From: Planctomycetota bacterium | GTDB taxonomy: Bacteria; Planctomycetota; Planctomycetia; Pirellulales; Pirellulaceae | NCBI GenBank assembly: GCA_026692905.1 | Contig: JAPLNL010000126.1 | Span: forward strand, 1-64,000 | Length of the DNA: 64,000 nucleotides | Reading direction: 5' to 3' | Part shown: positions 27,360-36,630 of the stretch, in pieces | Position numbering within the stretch: position 1 is the first letter of the stretch | How the letters are laid out: the number at the start of each line of letters is the position of its first letter | Notes under the pieces: generated by a model | Seen by the model: the letters and a program-made list of their open reading frames with translations, nothing else | Told to the model about the DNA's origin: nothing | The model's database searches: none | Translations under genes and position numbers: made by a program

Positions 27360-28955
27360 CTAGAATACCGCTTCGAATCTCAATCCAGGCAAGAACTCGT
27401 CCTTGTACTGGCCACCTGGATTAGCAATGTACTGAAGGTCTGGTTGAAGCGACAAACTTTTGCCGACCAAGGCTTTGTAAAAGAGTTCAACCGCTGTTTC
27501 CGATGGGCCAATTTCGGTTCCGCCGACTCCTTCGGCTGCGCGATAATGATCGCTGAAACGGGCACTGGCTAAACCTAAGCCAACCATGTCCGCATCCCGG
27601 CTTGGCAGCAGACCTTTGTAGACCAATCCACCTCCCCAGTATTCTGTCAACAAATTACGATTGCTGGGTGCCCATCCATATTGAAAAAATATGCCAAGCC
27701 CTTGGTCGTTGTCCCCTCCAAACTCTTCTTTCCAAATCATTTGGTCCACCAAAGTGTAGCAACCATAATTTCGGCGAAACGTTCTCGGATCGTTCACGTC
27801 GTCGAATTCCACCCATGCGTCTTTGTTGGTACTGTACCAGTAACCGGTTCGAATCGTGGTCGGCAACTCACCATTGGGCCCAAGCTGTGGTTTAAACTCC
27901 AGCTGATACAGAGAAATCGATCCATTGTGTCCAAGCGTATCGAATCCCCACCTTACTCCCGATGGCCCCGATGGAAGTACACCATCATAAAGTCCAATGC
28001 CCAAATTTATCGTGTCAGTTAACCGGTAGAACGAGGCAATACCTAAAGCTTGACTTGGAAAAGTTGGAAATGGGATCATTGGAGGAAACCCAAACGAACA
28101 ATGCACAAACTCCCCTCCAAGGTCGCTCAAGGCGAAATCGATGTTGGCATCTTGCTTGCCGATTTTAAGTCGTAGCCTATTATCCAAAACAAAATGTTCG
28201 TACCAATACTCGGCGACCGTAGTGAACGCTGGACGCTCAGTCTCGCTAATCGTGGAATCAAGATTGCTAAACAGTTGGACGTCACCCACATCGGACGCCG
28301 ATAATGGCCTGCCACTAATATTCTGACCATACACAAAGAAACGACCGCTATCCCACCATCCCATTTTTTCCGTATCCAGCGTCCCGACCAAATCGAGATT
28401 GCTCCTATAGTTGGTAGGTCGTGTGGATGTGATACCACCGTGCGCTTTTGTAAACGTTTCGCCGGTATAAATGCACTCAAAGTTGAGACCGCCATTGCGG
28501 AATTGATGTGGAAGAAAGCCCAATATCCCGACCGGGTCCCCTAGCTGCCCATCGGCTGATGCTTCCTCGGACAATTCCCTGTCGCTCTCCCCAACCGAAC
28601 CCAGTGGGGCCAAACTTCGTCCAGGGCGACCGGGTATCGGCATAGCGGTTGAACGACGTACAGATACGGGCTTTTTCAGTCGTTCATCTCGCTTCGCCTG
28701 TGACTCTTTCGGCAAACTGCTTCCTGCAGGCTCTTGCCTTCGTTCCGGATGCTGTGGCATCGGAAGCGCCGTTGGAGCTGTCGGTTCAATTGCGTTTTCC
28801 AATCGCTCGGGATTGACAGTGCCCTCTTCATGGTCAGGTTTTGAAGCCTTGGTTGGCAACTCCTGAGCATTCAACGTTGAAAAAGCATCGCAAAGTCCGA
28901 ATGGAATGGTTGGCAACAATAGAGCAACCGAAAGAGCTCTCAATCCTTTCTTCAT
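27360..28955 (-). CDS. OprB-family carbohydrate-selective porin
   Basis: From the ATG at 28955 the product is 531 residues. This start has a good Shine-Dalgarno sequence (aggaag, 7 nt away). A signal peptide (KKGLRALSVALLLPTIPFG) is followed by a Pro/Arg/Glu-rich region of about 110 residues. Beta-strand-rich porin sequence follows: LRLKIGKQDANIDFA, ALGIASFYRL, GLGIFFQYGWAP and a C-terminal Phe in LRFEAVF. This is typical of OprB-like outer-membrane porins that admit sugars; the extended N-terminal linker is unusual beside Pseudomonas OprB. The ORF continues upstream without signal character. Substrate is not predictable. Confidence 0.85.
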   Translation of the reverse strand: MKKGLRALSVALLLPTIPFGLCDAFSTLNAQELPTKASKPDHEEGTVNPERLENAIEPTAPTALPMPQHPERRQEPAGSSLPKESQAKRDERLKKPVSVRRSTAMPIPGRPGRSLAPLGSVGESDRELSEEASADGQLGDPVGILGFLPHQFRNGGLNFECIYTGETFTKAHGGITSTRPTNYRSNLDLVGTLDTEKMGWWDSGRFFVYGQNISGRPLSASDVGDVQLFSNLDSTISETERPAFTTVAEYWYEHFVLDNRLRLKIGKQDANIDFALSDLGGEFVHCSFGFPPMIPFPTFPSQALGIASFYRLTDTINLGIGLYDGVLPSGPSGVRWGFDTLGHNGSISLYQLEFKPQLGPNGELPTTIRTGYWYSTNKDAWVEFDDVNDPRTFRRNYGCYTLVDQMIWKEEFGGDNDQGLGIFFQYGWAPSNRNLLTEYWGGGLVYKGLLPSRDADMVGLGLASARFSDHYRAAEGVGGTEIGPSETAVELFYKALVGKSLSLQPDLQYIANPGGQYKDEFLPGLRFEAVF

Positions 28956-29189
28956 CGGCGTCTTCCTAAGACAAAAAACAATGGCAAGTTCTCTTTGCAA
29001 CATTCCGTGTTTCGGGCTGAAGAGTTCATCGAGTACATTTACTCGCACATGCTATAGATTTTCAAAAAGCATTTCTAATTTCCAACGGAATAGACAGGTT
29101 GTACGGCACGCGAGGGAAAAAGAGGGCCCAAAAAATACGCTCTGACGCCAGAAAACACACACCGACACTTGAGGCTAACTTTCTGTGTT

Positions 29190-29467
29190 GTTTTACAGTG
29201 ATTTAAAGTCACTCTCCCTCGGGGAAGCTCGGGCCACCGCTGTAAACATGTTTCCAACGAGTTTACCTAAGTCATTCATTGCTCGGGAGGGTGAGGCTCC
29301 TGCCGAACCTTTGCACCGTTGGCTCGGCAGGAGCCTCGCCCTCCCTAAGGTTTTCAATGGAATTGACTTTCCAAAGATGTATACAGGGGTGGGCTCGGGC
29401 CCTCGGCCCGGGGAGGTTGAACTGACTTTTGCAATCGTTGTTGGCACTTCACCCTCCCATCGCTACG
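29190..29467. repeat. Repeat interrupted by a MITE-like element (nested repeats)
   Basis: The outer repeat runs 29190-29233 (gttttacagtgatttaaagt...) and resumes at 29393-29467 (gcaatcgttgttggcacttc...). Between the halves lies a 159-bp element (29234-29392) with ends ccaccgctgtaaaca and tgtatacaggggtgg. It contains the REP-like core gggagggtgaggctcctgcc ... ggcaggagcctcgccctccc. The 7-mer gctcggg occurs on both sides. An uninterrupted outer repeat is at 38087-38200. The rest of 28956-29638 has no gene. Confidence 0.75.
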
Positions 29468-29638
29468 CTAGTACCCCCCGCGGCTCAATTTGAGTAAAAC
29501 GCGTGCCCTTAGGCGATCGCCCTCCCTGCCAATTTAGGCGGGTTTCGGTATACTTTTTGAGATCGTGTCTCGGGCATCGAACGAATGTCCGCACATTCAG
29601 GCGTTTGTTTGCGATTTAGATCCACTCGGAGTTTGAGA

Positions 29639-30253
29639 ATGTCCCGTTTTTTGTTCCTTCCCTGCTTACTAGCGTTGGTCACCATGGCTCTTGCTGCTGA
29701 TTCCCCAAAAGATGGTAAAGTTACCACTAAAGTTTATTTCGATGTCTCCATTGACGGCAAAGATGCTGGACGAATCGTCATGGGTTTGTTTGGCGATGAC
29801 GTGCCAAAAACCGTCGAAAATTTCCGTTGCCTATGTACGGGTGAAAAAGGTACCGGCAAATCCGGAAAGCCTTTGCACTACAAAGGAAGCAAATTTCACC
29901 GCGTCATTCCTCAGTTTATGCTGCAAGGTGGCGACTTCACCGCTGGCAACGGCACCGGTGGGGAAAGCATCTACGGCGAGAAGTTCAAGGACGAGGCGTT
30001 TAAGTTTCGCCACGAAATGCCAGGTTTGATGAGCATGGCAAACGCCGGCCCAAACACCAACGGCTCCCAGTTTTTTATCACAACCATTCCAACCCCTTGG
30101 CTCGACGGAAAACACGTGATTTTCGGCCGGGTTTTGGAAGGTATGGAACTCGTGACGAAAATTGAAAGTCTGGGAAGCGGTTCCGGCGCCACAAAATCGG
30201 AAATTCGCATTAAGGAATGCGGCGAATTGAAGGAAACCGCTGAAAAGAAGTAA
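29639..30253 (+). CDS. Peptidyl-prolyl cis-trans isomerase, cyclophilin type, exported
   Basis: From the ATG at 29639 (after cggagtttgaga) the product is 204 residues. It has a signal peptide ([15 protein letters not shown]) and a complete cyclophilin domain. The active-site arginine lies in [15 protein letters not shown], with [34 protein letters not shown] and the tryptophan in [13 protein letters not shown]. It should catalyse proline isomerisation during folding of exported proteins in the periplasm. The nucleotide pattern is eukaryote-like in keeping [12 protein letters not shown], a form common in bacterial secreted cyclophilins too. A terminator follows the gene. Confidence 0.93.
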   Translation: MSRFLFLPCLLALVTMALAADSPKDGKVTTKVYFDVSIDGKDAGRIVMGLFGDDVPKTVENFRCLCTGEKGTGKSGKPLHYKGSKFHRVIPQFMLQGGDFTAGNGTGGESIYGEKFKDEAFKFRHEMPGLMSMANAGPNTNGSQFFITTIPTPWLDGKHVIFGRVLEGMELVTKIESLGSGSGATKSEIRIKECGELKETAEKK

Positions 30254-30279
30254 TGCAAGAAGTAGAGAATCTGACTCAC

Positions 30280-30336
30280 CGGAACCCACACGCGACGCGG
30301 CACGGAATGTGCATCTCACGGGTGGGTTCCGTTTTT
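30280..30336 (+). terminator. Rho-independent terminator after the cyclophilin gene
   Basis: Arms cggaacccac (30280-30289) and gtgggttccg (30322-30331) pair exactly and are followed directly by a run of five T. The loop of 32 nt contains a smaller internal pairing. Confidence 0.75.
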
Positions 30337-30372
30337 GGACTGCCAATTGCAAACTGCTAAGGAAAAAACGCC

Positions 30373-31077
30373 ATGTTGTATCTATTGCTTGTCATCCCAA
30401 CCATGCTGCTGGCCTTCGGCGCACAGTGGTGGATCCGTTCCGCCTATCAGCGCACCAGCCAAATCCCAACTCGAATGAACGGGGCAATGGCAGCGAGACA
30501 GATTCTCGATGCTAATGGCCTGCAAAACATTCCCATTGAGCAATCCCAGGGACATCTCTCCGATCACTACGACCCGTCCGCCAAAGTCGTTCGACTCAGC
30601 CCAGACGTATACCAAGGCTACTCAATCGCTTCGGTAGGGATCGCAGCACACGAAGTTGGGCATGCCATTCAAGATGCGAAACATTATGCGCCACTAGTTG
30701 TGAGAAATCTTGCGGTTCCTGTTGCTGGCTTCGGCAGCTCGATCAGCACTTTCTTTTTGTTTGCCGCGATGGGATTGGGCGCGATGGGCAGTTACAAATT
30801 GTCCAGTTGGGCCATGATTCTTTTTGTTGCTGGTTTCTCCGCTACGGTTCTTTTCCAACTGATTAACTTGCCGGTTGAGTTCAACGCCAGCTCACGAGCC
30901 AAAACTGAGTTGATCGCTCTTGGGATCATCAACAACCAGGAGCTTTCTCAAGTCAGTGGCGTCTTGACCGCAGCGGCAATGACCTACGTGGCAGCGACCT
31001 TACAGGCGGTGGCCACGTTGGCTTACTATTTGCTACAGTACGTCTTGCAGAGTCAAGGCAGACGTGATGGGTATTGA
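30373..31077 (+). CDS. YugP-like zinc-dependent membrane metallopeptidase
   Basis: The 234-residue protein has an N-terminal membrane segment, the zinc-binding motif HEVGH at residues 93-97 within GIAAHEVGHAIQDA, and two further hydrophobic blocks after it (about 113-165 and 195-225). The signature RLSPDVYQGYSIASVGI and LPVEFNASSRA are typical of the YugP family (DUF/PF04298). The predicted location is the inner membrane. Substrates are not known for the family. The stop overlaps the start of the next gene by 11 nt, so the two are co-translated. Confidence 0.88.
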   Translation: MLYLLLVIPTMLLAFGAQWWIRSAYQRTSQIPTRMNGAMAARQILDANGLQNIPIEQSQGHLSDHYDPSAKVVRLSPDVYQGYSIASVGIAAHEVGHAIQDAKHYAPLVVRNLAVPVAGFGSSISTFFLFAAMGLGAMGSYKLSSWAMILFVAGFSATVLFQLINLPVEFNASSRAKTELIALGIINNQELSQVSGVLTAAAMTYVAATLQAVATLAYYLLQYVLQSQGRRDGY

Positions 31078-31939
31078 TTCCAGTTACGAAAGGGGTAACT
31101 GGTCGGTTGGCCTATTGCGTGGCAGCAGCCTCGATCGTCTGAAAAAATCGACGCTACCGAACCCAATCGTAACAGGGAACGATTTCGAAAAATGGAATGG
31201 CAATGCGGTTGCTGACCCCTTTGCCATTTTTCGTAACGGATTTTGGTATTTGTTTTTCGAGTTGTTTCAGCGCAATTCTAACATTGCAGTTATTGGCGCT
31301 TCGAGCAGCAAGGATTTGATCCACTGGGACCCCTTAGGAATCGTCCTCAGGCAGCCACACCACTTGTCCTATCCGTTCGTTTTCGAGCACGACGGACAAA
31401 TCTACATGATGCCGGAATCGAAGTCCGTGAAACGCGTAGACCTTTATCGCGCTATCGAATTTCCATATCGGTGGGAATTCGAAAAGACGTTACTCCAAGG
31501 CCGACTGATGGACTGCTCGATGGTTCAGCATCAGGGACGCTACTGGCTCTTCGCAGGGTGGCGATCTTATTCACTCAAATTATTTCACGCTTCTTCTCCT
31601 CTTGGACCTTGGAAGCCGCATTGGATGCCTTTCATGCGTGGCTACTCCAAGTCGTCTTCACGCCCGGGTGGCAGACCGTTGTCGCATGATGGCAAATTGA
31701 TTCGATTCTCCCAAGACTGCAAGAAATGCTATGGTCACCAGTTGCGAGCTTGGCACGTTACCAAGATGAATCGCCTTTGGCATTCGGAAAAGCCCTTGTT
31801 TCAAGAACCGATCTTGTCGGGCTCTGGACAAGGCTGGAATGCAGGATGTATGCACCACATTGACGCTTTTCGAGTCCCAGCTCTAGGCGGTTTGCCCGGT
31901 GAGGAAGAGTGGCTCGCGTTTGTCGATGGCTGTGCCTAA
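31067..31939 (+). CDS. Propeller protein resembling GH43/GIPC glycosyltransferase N-terminal domains
   Basis: From the ATG at 31067 the product is 290 residues, with no signal peptide. It has the pattern NAVADPFAIFRNGFWYLFFE, then SYPFVFEHDGQIYMMPE, SMVQHQGRYWLFAGW and a closing HIDAFR. These blade-like repeats and the ADPF motif match the five-bladed domain found next to formyl- and glycosyl-transferases in bacteria and in plant glucosamine inositolphosphorylceramide transferases. Activity on a carbohydrate or lipid-linked sugar is an inference. It overlaps the end of the peptidase gene by 11 nt. A GTG at 31064 is an alternative start. Confidence 0.65.
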   Translation: MGIDSSYERGNWSVGLLRGSSLDRLKKSTLPNPIVTGNDFEKWNGNAVADPFAIFRNGFWYLFFELFQRNSNIAVIGASSSKDLIHWDPLGIVLRQPHHLSYPFVFEHDGQIYMMPESKSVKRVDLYRAIEFPYRWEFEKTLLQGRLMDCSMVQHQGRYWLFAGWRSYSLKLFHASSPLGPWKPHWMPFMRGYSKSSSRPGGRPLSHDGKLIRFSQDCKKCYGHQLRAWHVTKMNRLWHSEKPLFQEPILSGSGQGWNAGCMHHIDAFRVPALGGLPGEEEWLAFVDGCA

Positions 31940-32291
31940 GAGAGTAGAGCGATTGTCTCAATCGCTCGGCGGGCACTTGTGGGTTCATTGCAAAACCAAT
32001 GGGGAAGCTAGGGCACTTTTACGAATTTCGTAGGCAGTATTGTACTACTGATAGGTAACCGGTCAGCCACACGCTGTCTTCGCGCAGCGAAGGGCGACAT
32101 TGTCGCTCGTCGCTCCGCGCCGATTGCGTACAAGCGGCCAGGACTCTAGAGTGTCAGGAGGGCAAAATAAACCAATTGCTCGTTCCTAGCCCATATCAAT
32201 AACCAAAACGCTCTGGTAGGAATGGGCTGTGATGTGATTGCTTTGTGATCTGCAGTTCTGAAACGATTGAGGACAATCGTTTTACGCTGGA
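31940..32291. other. Non-coding gap between convergent genes, nothing identified
   Basis: These 352 bp separate the propeller gene from the convergent ABC ATPase gene. No open frame with coding character, tRNA or clear terminator hairpin was seen. A weakly palindromic stretch near 32090 (cgcgcagcgaagggcg) is the only structure noted. Confidence 0.5.
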
Positions 32292-33230
32292 TCAGATCTT
32301 TGCGCCAGCGCCTTTGGTAAAGGCCATAAACGCGGACTCCAGATTTATCTCTTCCTCTGCAAAGCGTTTGATGGCGATGCCGTTGCTAATGAGCAGCGTA
32401 GCCAACGAAGAATAATCGCCAGCATCTGCCTTCAATGTCGCCTTCAAAGTCTGCGTCACGATATCTACTGACTGAACAATCTCGTGGGAACCGATCAGTT
32501 TGGCTGCGATCTCAAGTTGTTTTTCGTTGGCGGTTTCAATGAGGATAGCCATGTTGGGTCGCACTTGGCGAATCATGGAAGCGACGTCGTTGCTGGCAAT
32601 CATTTTGCCGGAGTCAATGATCCCGACTTTGTTGCATACGTCGGCCAGCTCGGGCAGGATATGACTGCTGACAATAACGGTTTTCCCCATTGAGCCGAGG
32701 CGACGCATCAAAGCTCGCATTTCGATACGAGCGCGGGGATCGAGTCCGCTCAGTGGCTCGTCCAAAAGCAAAACGGCGGGATCATGCAACAAGACTCGTG
32801 CGAGCCCAAGCCGTTGCGTTTGTCCACGCGACAGTGTATTCGCATACGCATCTCGCTTGAATTCGAGATCGACGACTTCCAGCATCTCGTCGCATCGCTT
32901 GCGACGCGCTTGCGGGGCGATTCGGTAGGCTGCCGCAAAGAAATCGAGGTACTCGATAACAGTCATGTCATCGTAGACGCCGAAGAAATCTGGCATGTAG
33001 CCTACGAGTCGACGAATTTCTTTAGGGTGCGTGTAGATGGAGTAGCCGCACACGTACGCTTCGCCATACGTCGGAGTGAGGAGCGTTGCGATAATACGCA
33101 TTGTGGTCGTCTTACCCGCCCCATTCGGTCCGATAAACCCGAACAAGTCTCCTTGGCCCAAATCGAGATCGATGTCTCGAATGGCGTACATGTCGTCATA
33201 TTTTTTGGTGAGCTGCGATGTCTTGATCAC
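32292..33230 (-). CDS. ABC transporter ATP-binding protein
   Basis: The 312-residue ATPase has Walker A GPNGAGKT (residues 34-41), signature LSRGQ (133-137), Walker B VLLLDEP (153-159) and the switch histidine in VSSHILPELADVCN. The signature has Arg where LSGGQ is usual; LSRGQ also occurs in CcmA/drug-export-type ATPases such as those with ABC-2 permeases. The start is GTG, and its GTGA overlaps the stop of the upstream large membrane protein gene by 4 nt, so the two form a coupled pair. No permease is in the window, which makes the upstream membrane protein the likely partner, or at least one of them. The substrate is unknown. Confidence 0.9.
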   Translation of the reverse strand: MIKTSQLTKKYDDMYAIRDIDLDLGQGDLFGFIGPNGAGKTTTMRIIATLLTPTYGEAYVCGYSIYTHPKEIRRLVGYMPDFFGVYDDMTVIEYLDFFAAAYRIAPQARRKRCDEMLEVVDLEFKRDAYANTLSRGQTQRLGLARVLLHDPAVLLLDEPLSGLDPRARIEMRALMRRLGSMGKTVIVSSHILPELADVCNKVGIIDSGKMIASNDVASMIRQVRPNMAILIETANEKQLEIAAKLIGSHEIVQSVDIVTQTLKATLKADAGDYSSLATLLISNGIAIKRFAEEEINLESAFMAFTKGAGAKI

Positions 33231-35509
33231 GGTATTGTACCGATTGCTGGATTGACCGTCCCCGAAGTGGCGACGGCTGCTTTGGATTTACTTACGGGGA
33301 TAATCAAACGCAGGAAGGTCTTACGTTGCCCATCGCTCGCCTGGATCGGAACAGCGTTTCTCCGCATCGTCCATGTGAGCGACGGATCTTTTAATTCGCA
33401 GATCAAAATAGCTCGATCCAGGCGAATGATATCGGAACAGTCGAGATCGCTCAGATACCGATTGTAGAGCCCCGTGTATTTGCTGCCGCCCGAAGATTCG
33501 TGAAAGCTGATGAGCTCCATAAGACGGTCCATTTTTTCAGCGTCGCCGGGATTCCAAGGTGTGCTTCTTTCCTCACCACCGACGCTTTGTCGACGTTGCA
33601 GTCGACGCGTGATATCCTTTGGCCCGGTCGACGACGAAAATGCGACGCGCTGTCCAACTCGAATTCGAGTGTCTAGAGCGTAGGCACGTCCGCAGTAAAT
33701 AAGGACCCCGTTCAGCAAATCCACATCAAGCGGATTTTCGAAACTTCCTTCGAGCAAATCGATGTAACCGGATACCATTGAAAGCGAGTTGGTTTCACGG
33801 GCCAATTCGACGCTTTCCTGCCAAGTCGCGCACATCGCCTTGGTGCCGGCCGCTGGGATGCCGACACCTCGTATACCGAACGACTTTTCGGATGATGCAT
33901 CCGAAAGTTTTTCGTCGGACAGTTCGACAGCCTCAAAGCCGATTCGGTACACTGGCATGCCTCTATCCGTTGCAACAGTCGACTCGAATCCACCAAGACC
34001 ACGGCCGGGTTGCCCAAACCAATCGAGCTGTACCTTGGTCGCTGGCTTGCTCGTCGCGGCAGGCTTGGCACGCCGATGAACAAAAAAATCAAAAGCTCCG
34101 CGTTCACCGCCATAGCAATGTGCAAAACTTCGCCCTCGAAGTGTTTGAGTTTGGTAGTCCATTTCAAGAAACTCGACGCTGTTGATCGTCGGCAACCGGG
34201 GTTTCCAGCGACTGGCCACACCCGTGATCAATGCACAACACCCAACAGAACAAATCAAAAGCGTGATCCAAGTGCCTCTGGGCTTTCGCCACCCACGGGA
34301 GATTGCAAAATAATCAAACGGGCCAATCACTAGACAAAACAAACCCGCCAGTATCGCAAGAGAGGTTAGATTCCCAAGCGTCAGAAGCGGAAAGCGATCC
34401 AATGTTGAATTGAGTTGACCGGACAAATCGTCATAACCAAGGTAGACACGTTTCTCAGTGAGAATATCCTTCTTTTCCCACTGTTCGTTGAGAAAGTTTT
34501 TTAGAAGGCTCGGCCTGCTCTCCCAATCCAAAATCTCCATCGAATCCAACTCGAATGCAGCTACGGTAAGCTTGCCCGCCCCGTAAGCGCATCGAGCGAT
34601 GAGTGGAAACCGGACTCGATTTTTGGTTTTGGATTCCAAGTCGACCGTGCCGGAACTTACATTGAAAATACAGCAAGTGAGATTTGACAAACGGCTTTGC
34701 GAACCGAGGTAGGACTCAAGCGGACCAGGTTCGCAGTCCCGACTAACTTCTTTGAACTCGCCCGGTAGCATGGCAGCAAGTTCTGGTCGTTGCAGCCATG
34801 ATTCGGAGTTTTCGCCAAGAGTCAAAATACATCGGCCGCCTTGGGCAATCCAATCTCGTACAGCTGTCGCTTGTTCGGGTTTGATTCTTTCATTGAGATC
34901 TTTGTTTCGCGACGAGTACACGAGCAAATCGACTCCGCCGTAGCAATTGGCTGACGACGGTAATTGTGAAGGGCTCGTCAGTTCAACCGTAGAGTGTTCA
35001 GGAAGTGCCCCTCGCGTCGACTTCATCCCGCCCTGTGCTAAACCGAGCTTGTCGCTTCCGATACCAACAACCCAAGGCTGAGTAGCGGGGAGAGCCGTAC
35101 CACGCTCCTCGTTGGTGAGAGCTCGTTCCAAAAGGACTGTTCCGTCTGTGGCAACGATGCGGACCACGATCGGCCGATTGCCCCGTCCATGCTTGGCTTC
35201 GGTTTCAATACGTGTCGACGAATTCGCCGAGAGATTTAACCGCCAGGAGTCGCTTTGGTAGACAACAGGTACACCCTCGCCATCATACGTTTGAATCTCT
35301 AACTGAGCATCGATCGACTTGGGCCCAGATTTCACATCCACAACAAGTCGAGTGGCGTACCCTACTTTCCAAAAACCACCAAGCCCCATTTCTGCTTGAA
35401 ACTGAACCGCATTCGATTCGGTTGGAGATTGGGCATTAAGCAGCAGACCATTCGCAACTGCACTTGCAATAAAAGTCACAATCAAACCAAGGATGCGAAT
35501 CGATACCAC
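33227..35509 (-). CDS. Large membrane protein coupled to an ABC ATPase
   Basis: From a GTG at 35509 the product is 760 residues. It has a signal-like first segment (ILGLIVTFIASAVANGLLL), a periplasmic beta-rich N-terminal half, a glutamine-amidotransferase-like or vWA-free section around AVRDWIAQGGRCILTLGE, two membrane helices about 70 residues apart (LTSLAILAGLFCLVIGP and WITLLICSVGCCALI), and a C-terminal soluble region. A TTG at 35617 would add 36 residues without signal character, and a hairpin (35521-35540) sits just before the GTG. I recognise no named family; this layout is typical of planctomycete proteins encoded with ABC-2 type exporters and gliding-like systems. It overlaps the ATPase gene by 4 nt. 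Confidence 0.65.
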   Translation of the reverse strand: MVSIRILGLIVTFIASAVANGLLLNAQSPTESNAVQFQAEMGLGGFWKVGYATRLVVDVKSGPKSIDAQLEIQTYDGEGVPVVYQSDSWRLNLSANSSTRIETEAKHGRGNRPIVVRIVATDGTVLLERALTNEERGTALPATQPWVVGIGSDKLGLAQGGMKSTRGALPEHSTVELTSPSQLPSSANCYGGVDLLVYSSRNKDLNERIKPEQATAVRDWIAQGGRCILTLGENSESWLQRPELAAMLPGEFKEVSRDCEPGPLESYLGSQSRLSNLTCCIFNVSSGTVDLESKTKNRVRFPLIARCAYGAGKLTVAAFELDSMEILDWESRPSLLKNFLNEQWEKKDILTEKRVYLGYDDLSGQLNSTLDRFPLLTLGNLTSLAILAGLFCLVIGPFDYFAISRGWRKPRGTWITLLICSVGCCALITGVASRWKPRLPTINSVEFLEMDYQTQTLRGRSFAHCYGGERGAFDFFVHRRAKPAATSKPATKVQLDWFGQPGRGLGGFESTVATDRGMPVYRIGFEAVELSDEKLSDASSEKSFGIRGVGIPAAGTKAMCATWQESVELARETNSLSMVSGYIDLLEGSFENPLDVDLLNGVLIYCGRAYALDTRIRVGQRVAFSSSTGPKDITRRLQRRQSVGGEERSTPWNPGDAEKMDRLMELISFHESSGGSKYTGLYNRYLSDLDCSDIIRLDRAILICELKDPSLTWTMRRNAVPIQASDGQRKTFLRLIIPVSKSKAAVATSGTVNPAIGTIP

Positions 35510-35520
35510 CCTAGAAGAAG

Positions 35521-35540
35521 GTGCTCTCCGAAGAGAGCAC
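35521..35540. other. Short perfect hairpin upstream of the membrane protein gene
   Basis: Sequence gtgctctc-cgaa-gagagcac has 8-bp perfect arms and a 4-nt loop. On the plus strand it is followed by gttttgatttt, which resembles a terminator, but no plus-strand gene precedes it. On the minus strand it lies in the leader just before the GTG at 35509 and could affect translation. Its role is open. Confidence 0.5.
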
Positions 35541-35631
35541 GTTTTGATTTTACCAGCCAGAGGCAGGGGAAAGCATTCCGGTGCTGAACTTGACTGGCTA
35601 GATTTGGATTGATGCAAATTAAATCAGGGTT

Positions 35632-36630
35632 CTAATCGAGTCGCTTAACCATCAGGTTTTTGAAGTATACCTTGCTTCCTGGATCGTGCGCTTGCAAAGC
35701 AAAGGTGCCTTCGCCGATCAAACGCTCAAAATCTTTACCTGCTTGTTGATCGTTTGGTTCAGTGTATTCGACCAAAGTTTTGCCATTTACCTTGAGCGTA
35801 ACCTGTTTTCCTTGAACGATGATTTCTTGGCTATACCATTCGTTATCCTTGGCTGCAGGTTCCAAAACATCCTTGACCGAGTACAAGCTGCTCGTACGAC
35901 GTGGGTCACCCTTGTAGGAATTGTTCACTTGGCATTCGAAGCCCTTCTTTGGCCATCCGTCTGGTTGGAAAGCGGTATGAAAATAGATGCCAGCGTTGCT
36001 GTTGGGCATCGTTTTGACGTCCGCTTTGAAGTGGAAGTTCTTGAACGGCTTTTTGTCCCCTACGTAGAACACGTGGCTGCGCTCACCCTGGCAAACGATA
36101 CAACCATCTTCAATTGCCCAGCTCTTTGGGTTTTCGTTGATCTTCCACCCTTCCATGCTCTTTCCGTCGAACATTTCGACGAAATCGACAACTGGCGAAA
36201 TAAAGGAAATCGTTTTTTCAACCGATTGCTTTCCCTTCACATCGCCTCCTGGTAGCAGGCCTTCCTTGATGCGTTCACCGAAAGTTTTGTCCTTGCCCTC
36301 GGCTTTTTTATCTTCAATTTTCTTGAAGATCGCTTCGATTTCTTTGCGAGCCTTCTCGGGCTCCTTCTTGATCATTTCCATGTAAGGTTTTTTAAGCAGC
36401 CCTGCGTCTTTCAACGACTCGCCATAAGGATTATGCTTCTTCTTGTTTTCGCCCTCGATGTGGCAAACATTGCACTTGGCTTCTCCAGCAAGCTTCTTGA
36501 AGTCATCGTTTTTGCTATCCGTAACATACTGCTTCATGAACTGCTCGCCAAATTCCTTTGTCGCCAACGCAGGTCGGGAAGAGACAGTTGCCGTCAAAAC
36601 GATGGCAAAGACAAAAAATAATCTTTTCAT
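35632..36630 (-). CDS. DUF1080 (3-keto-disaccharide hydrolase) protein with N-terminal cytochrome-like heme site
   Basis: The 332-residue protein has a signal peptide (LFFVFAIVLTATVSSRPALA) and an N-terminal helical part with CNVCH at about residues 53-57, a c-type heme motif. A charged Lys/Glu-rich linker (about 80-135) leads to a DUF1080 domain (about 150-330) with FDGKSMEGWKI, SWAIEDGCIVCQGE, NSNAGIYFHT and KVYFKNLMVKRLD. DUF1080 domains act on 3-keto sugars or bind carbohydrate and are numerous in planctomycetes. The same chain carrying a heme motif suggests an oxidised-sugar pathway where electron transfer and hydrolysis are linked. This is an inference; only one Cys pair is present. Confidence 0.85.
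   Translation of the reverse strand: MKRLFFVFAIVLTATVSSRPALATKEFGEQFMKQYVTDSKNDDFKKLAGEAKCNVCHIEGENKKKHNPYGESLKDAGLLKKPYMEMIKKEPEKARKEIEAIFKKIEDKKAEGKDKTFGERIKEGLLPGGDVKGKQSVEKTISFISPVVDFVEMFDGKSMEGWKINENPKSWAIEDGCIVCQGERSHVFYVGDKKPFKNFHFKADVKTMPNSNAGIYFHTAFQPDGWPKKGFECQVNNSYKGDPRRTSSLYSVKDVLEPAAKDNEWYSQEIIVQGKQVTLKVNGKTLVEYTEPNDQQAGKDFERLIGEGTFALQAHDPGSKVYFKNLMVKRLD

Noticed and set aside
35521-35550. Hairpin plus T-rich tract considered as a plus-strand terminator
   Set aside because: No plus-strand gene ends before it; it lies at the start of a minus-strand gene.
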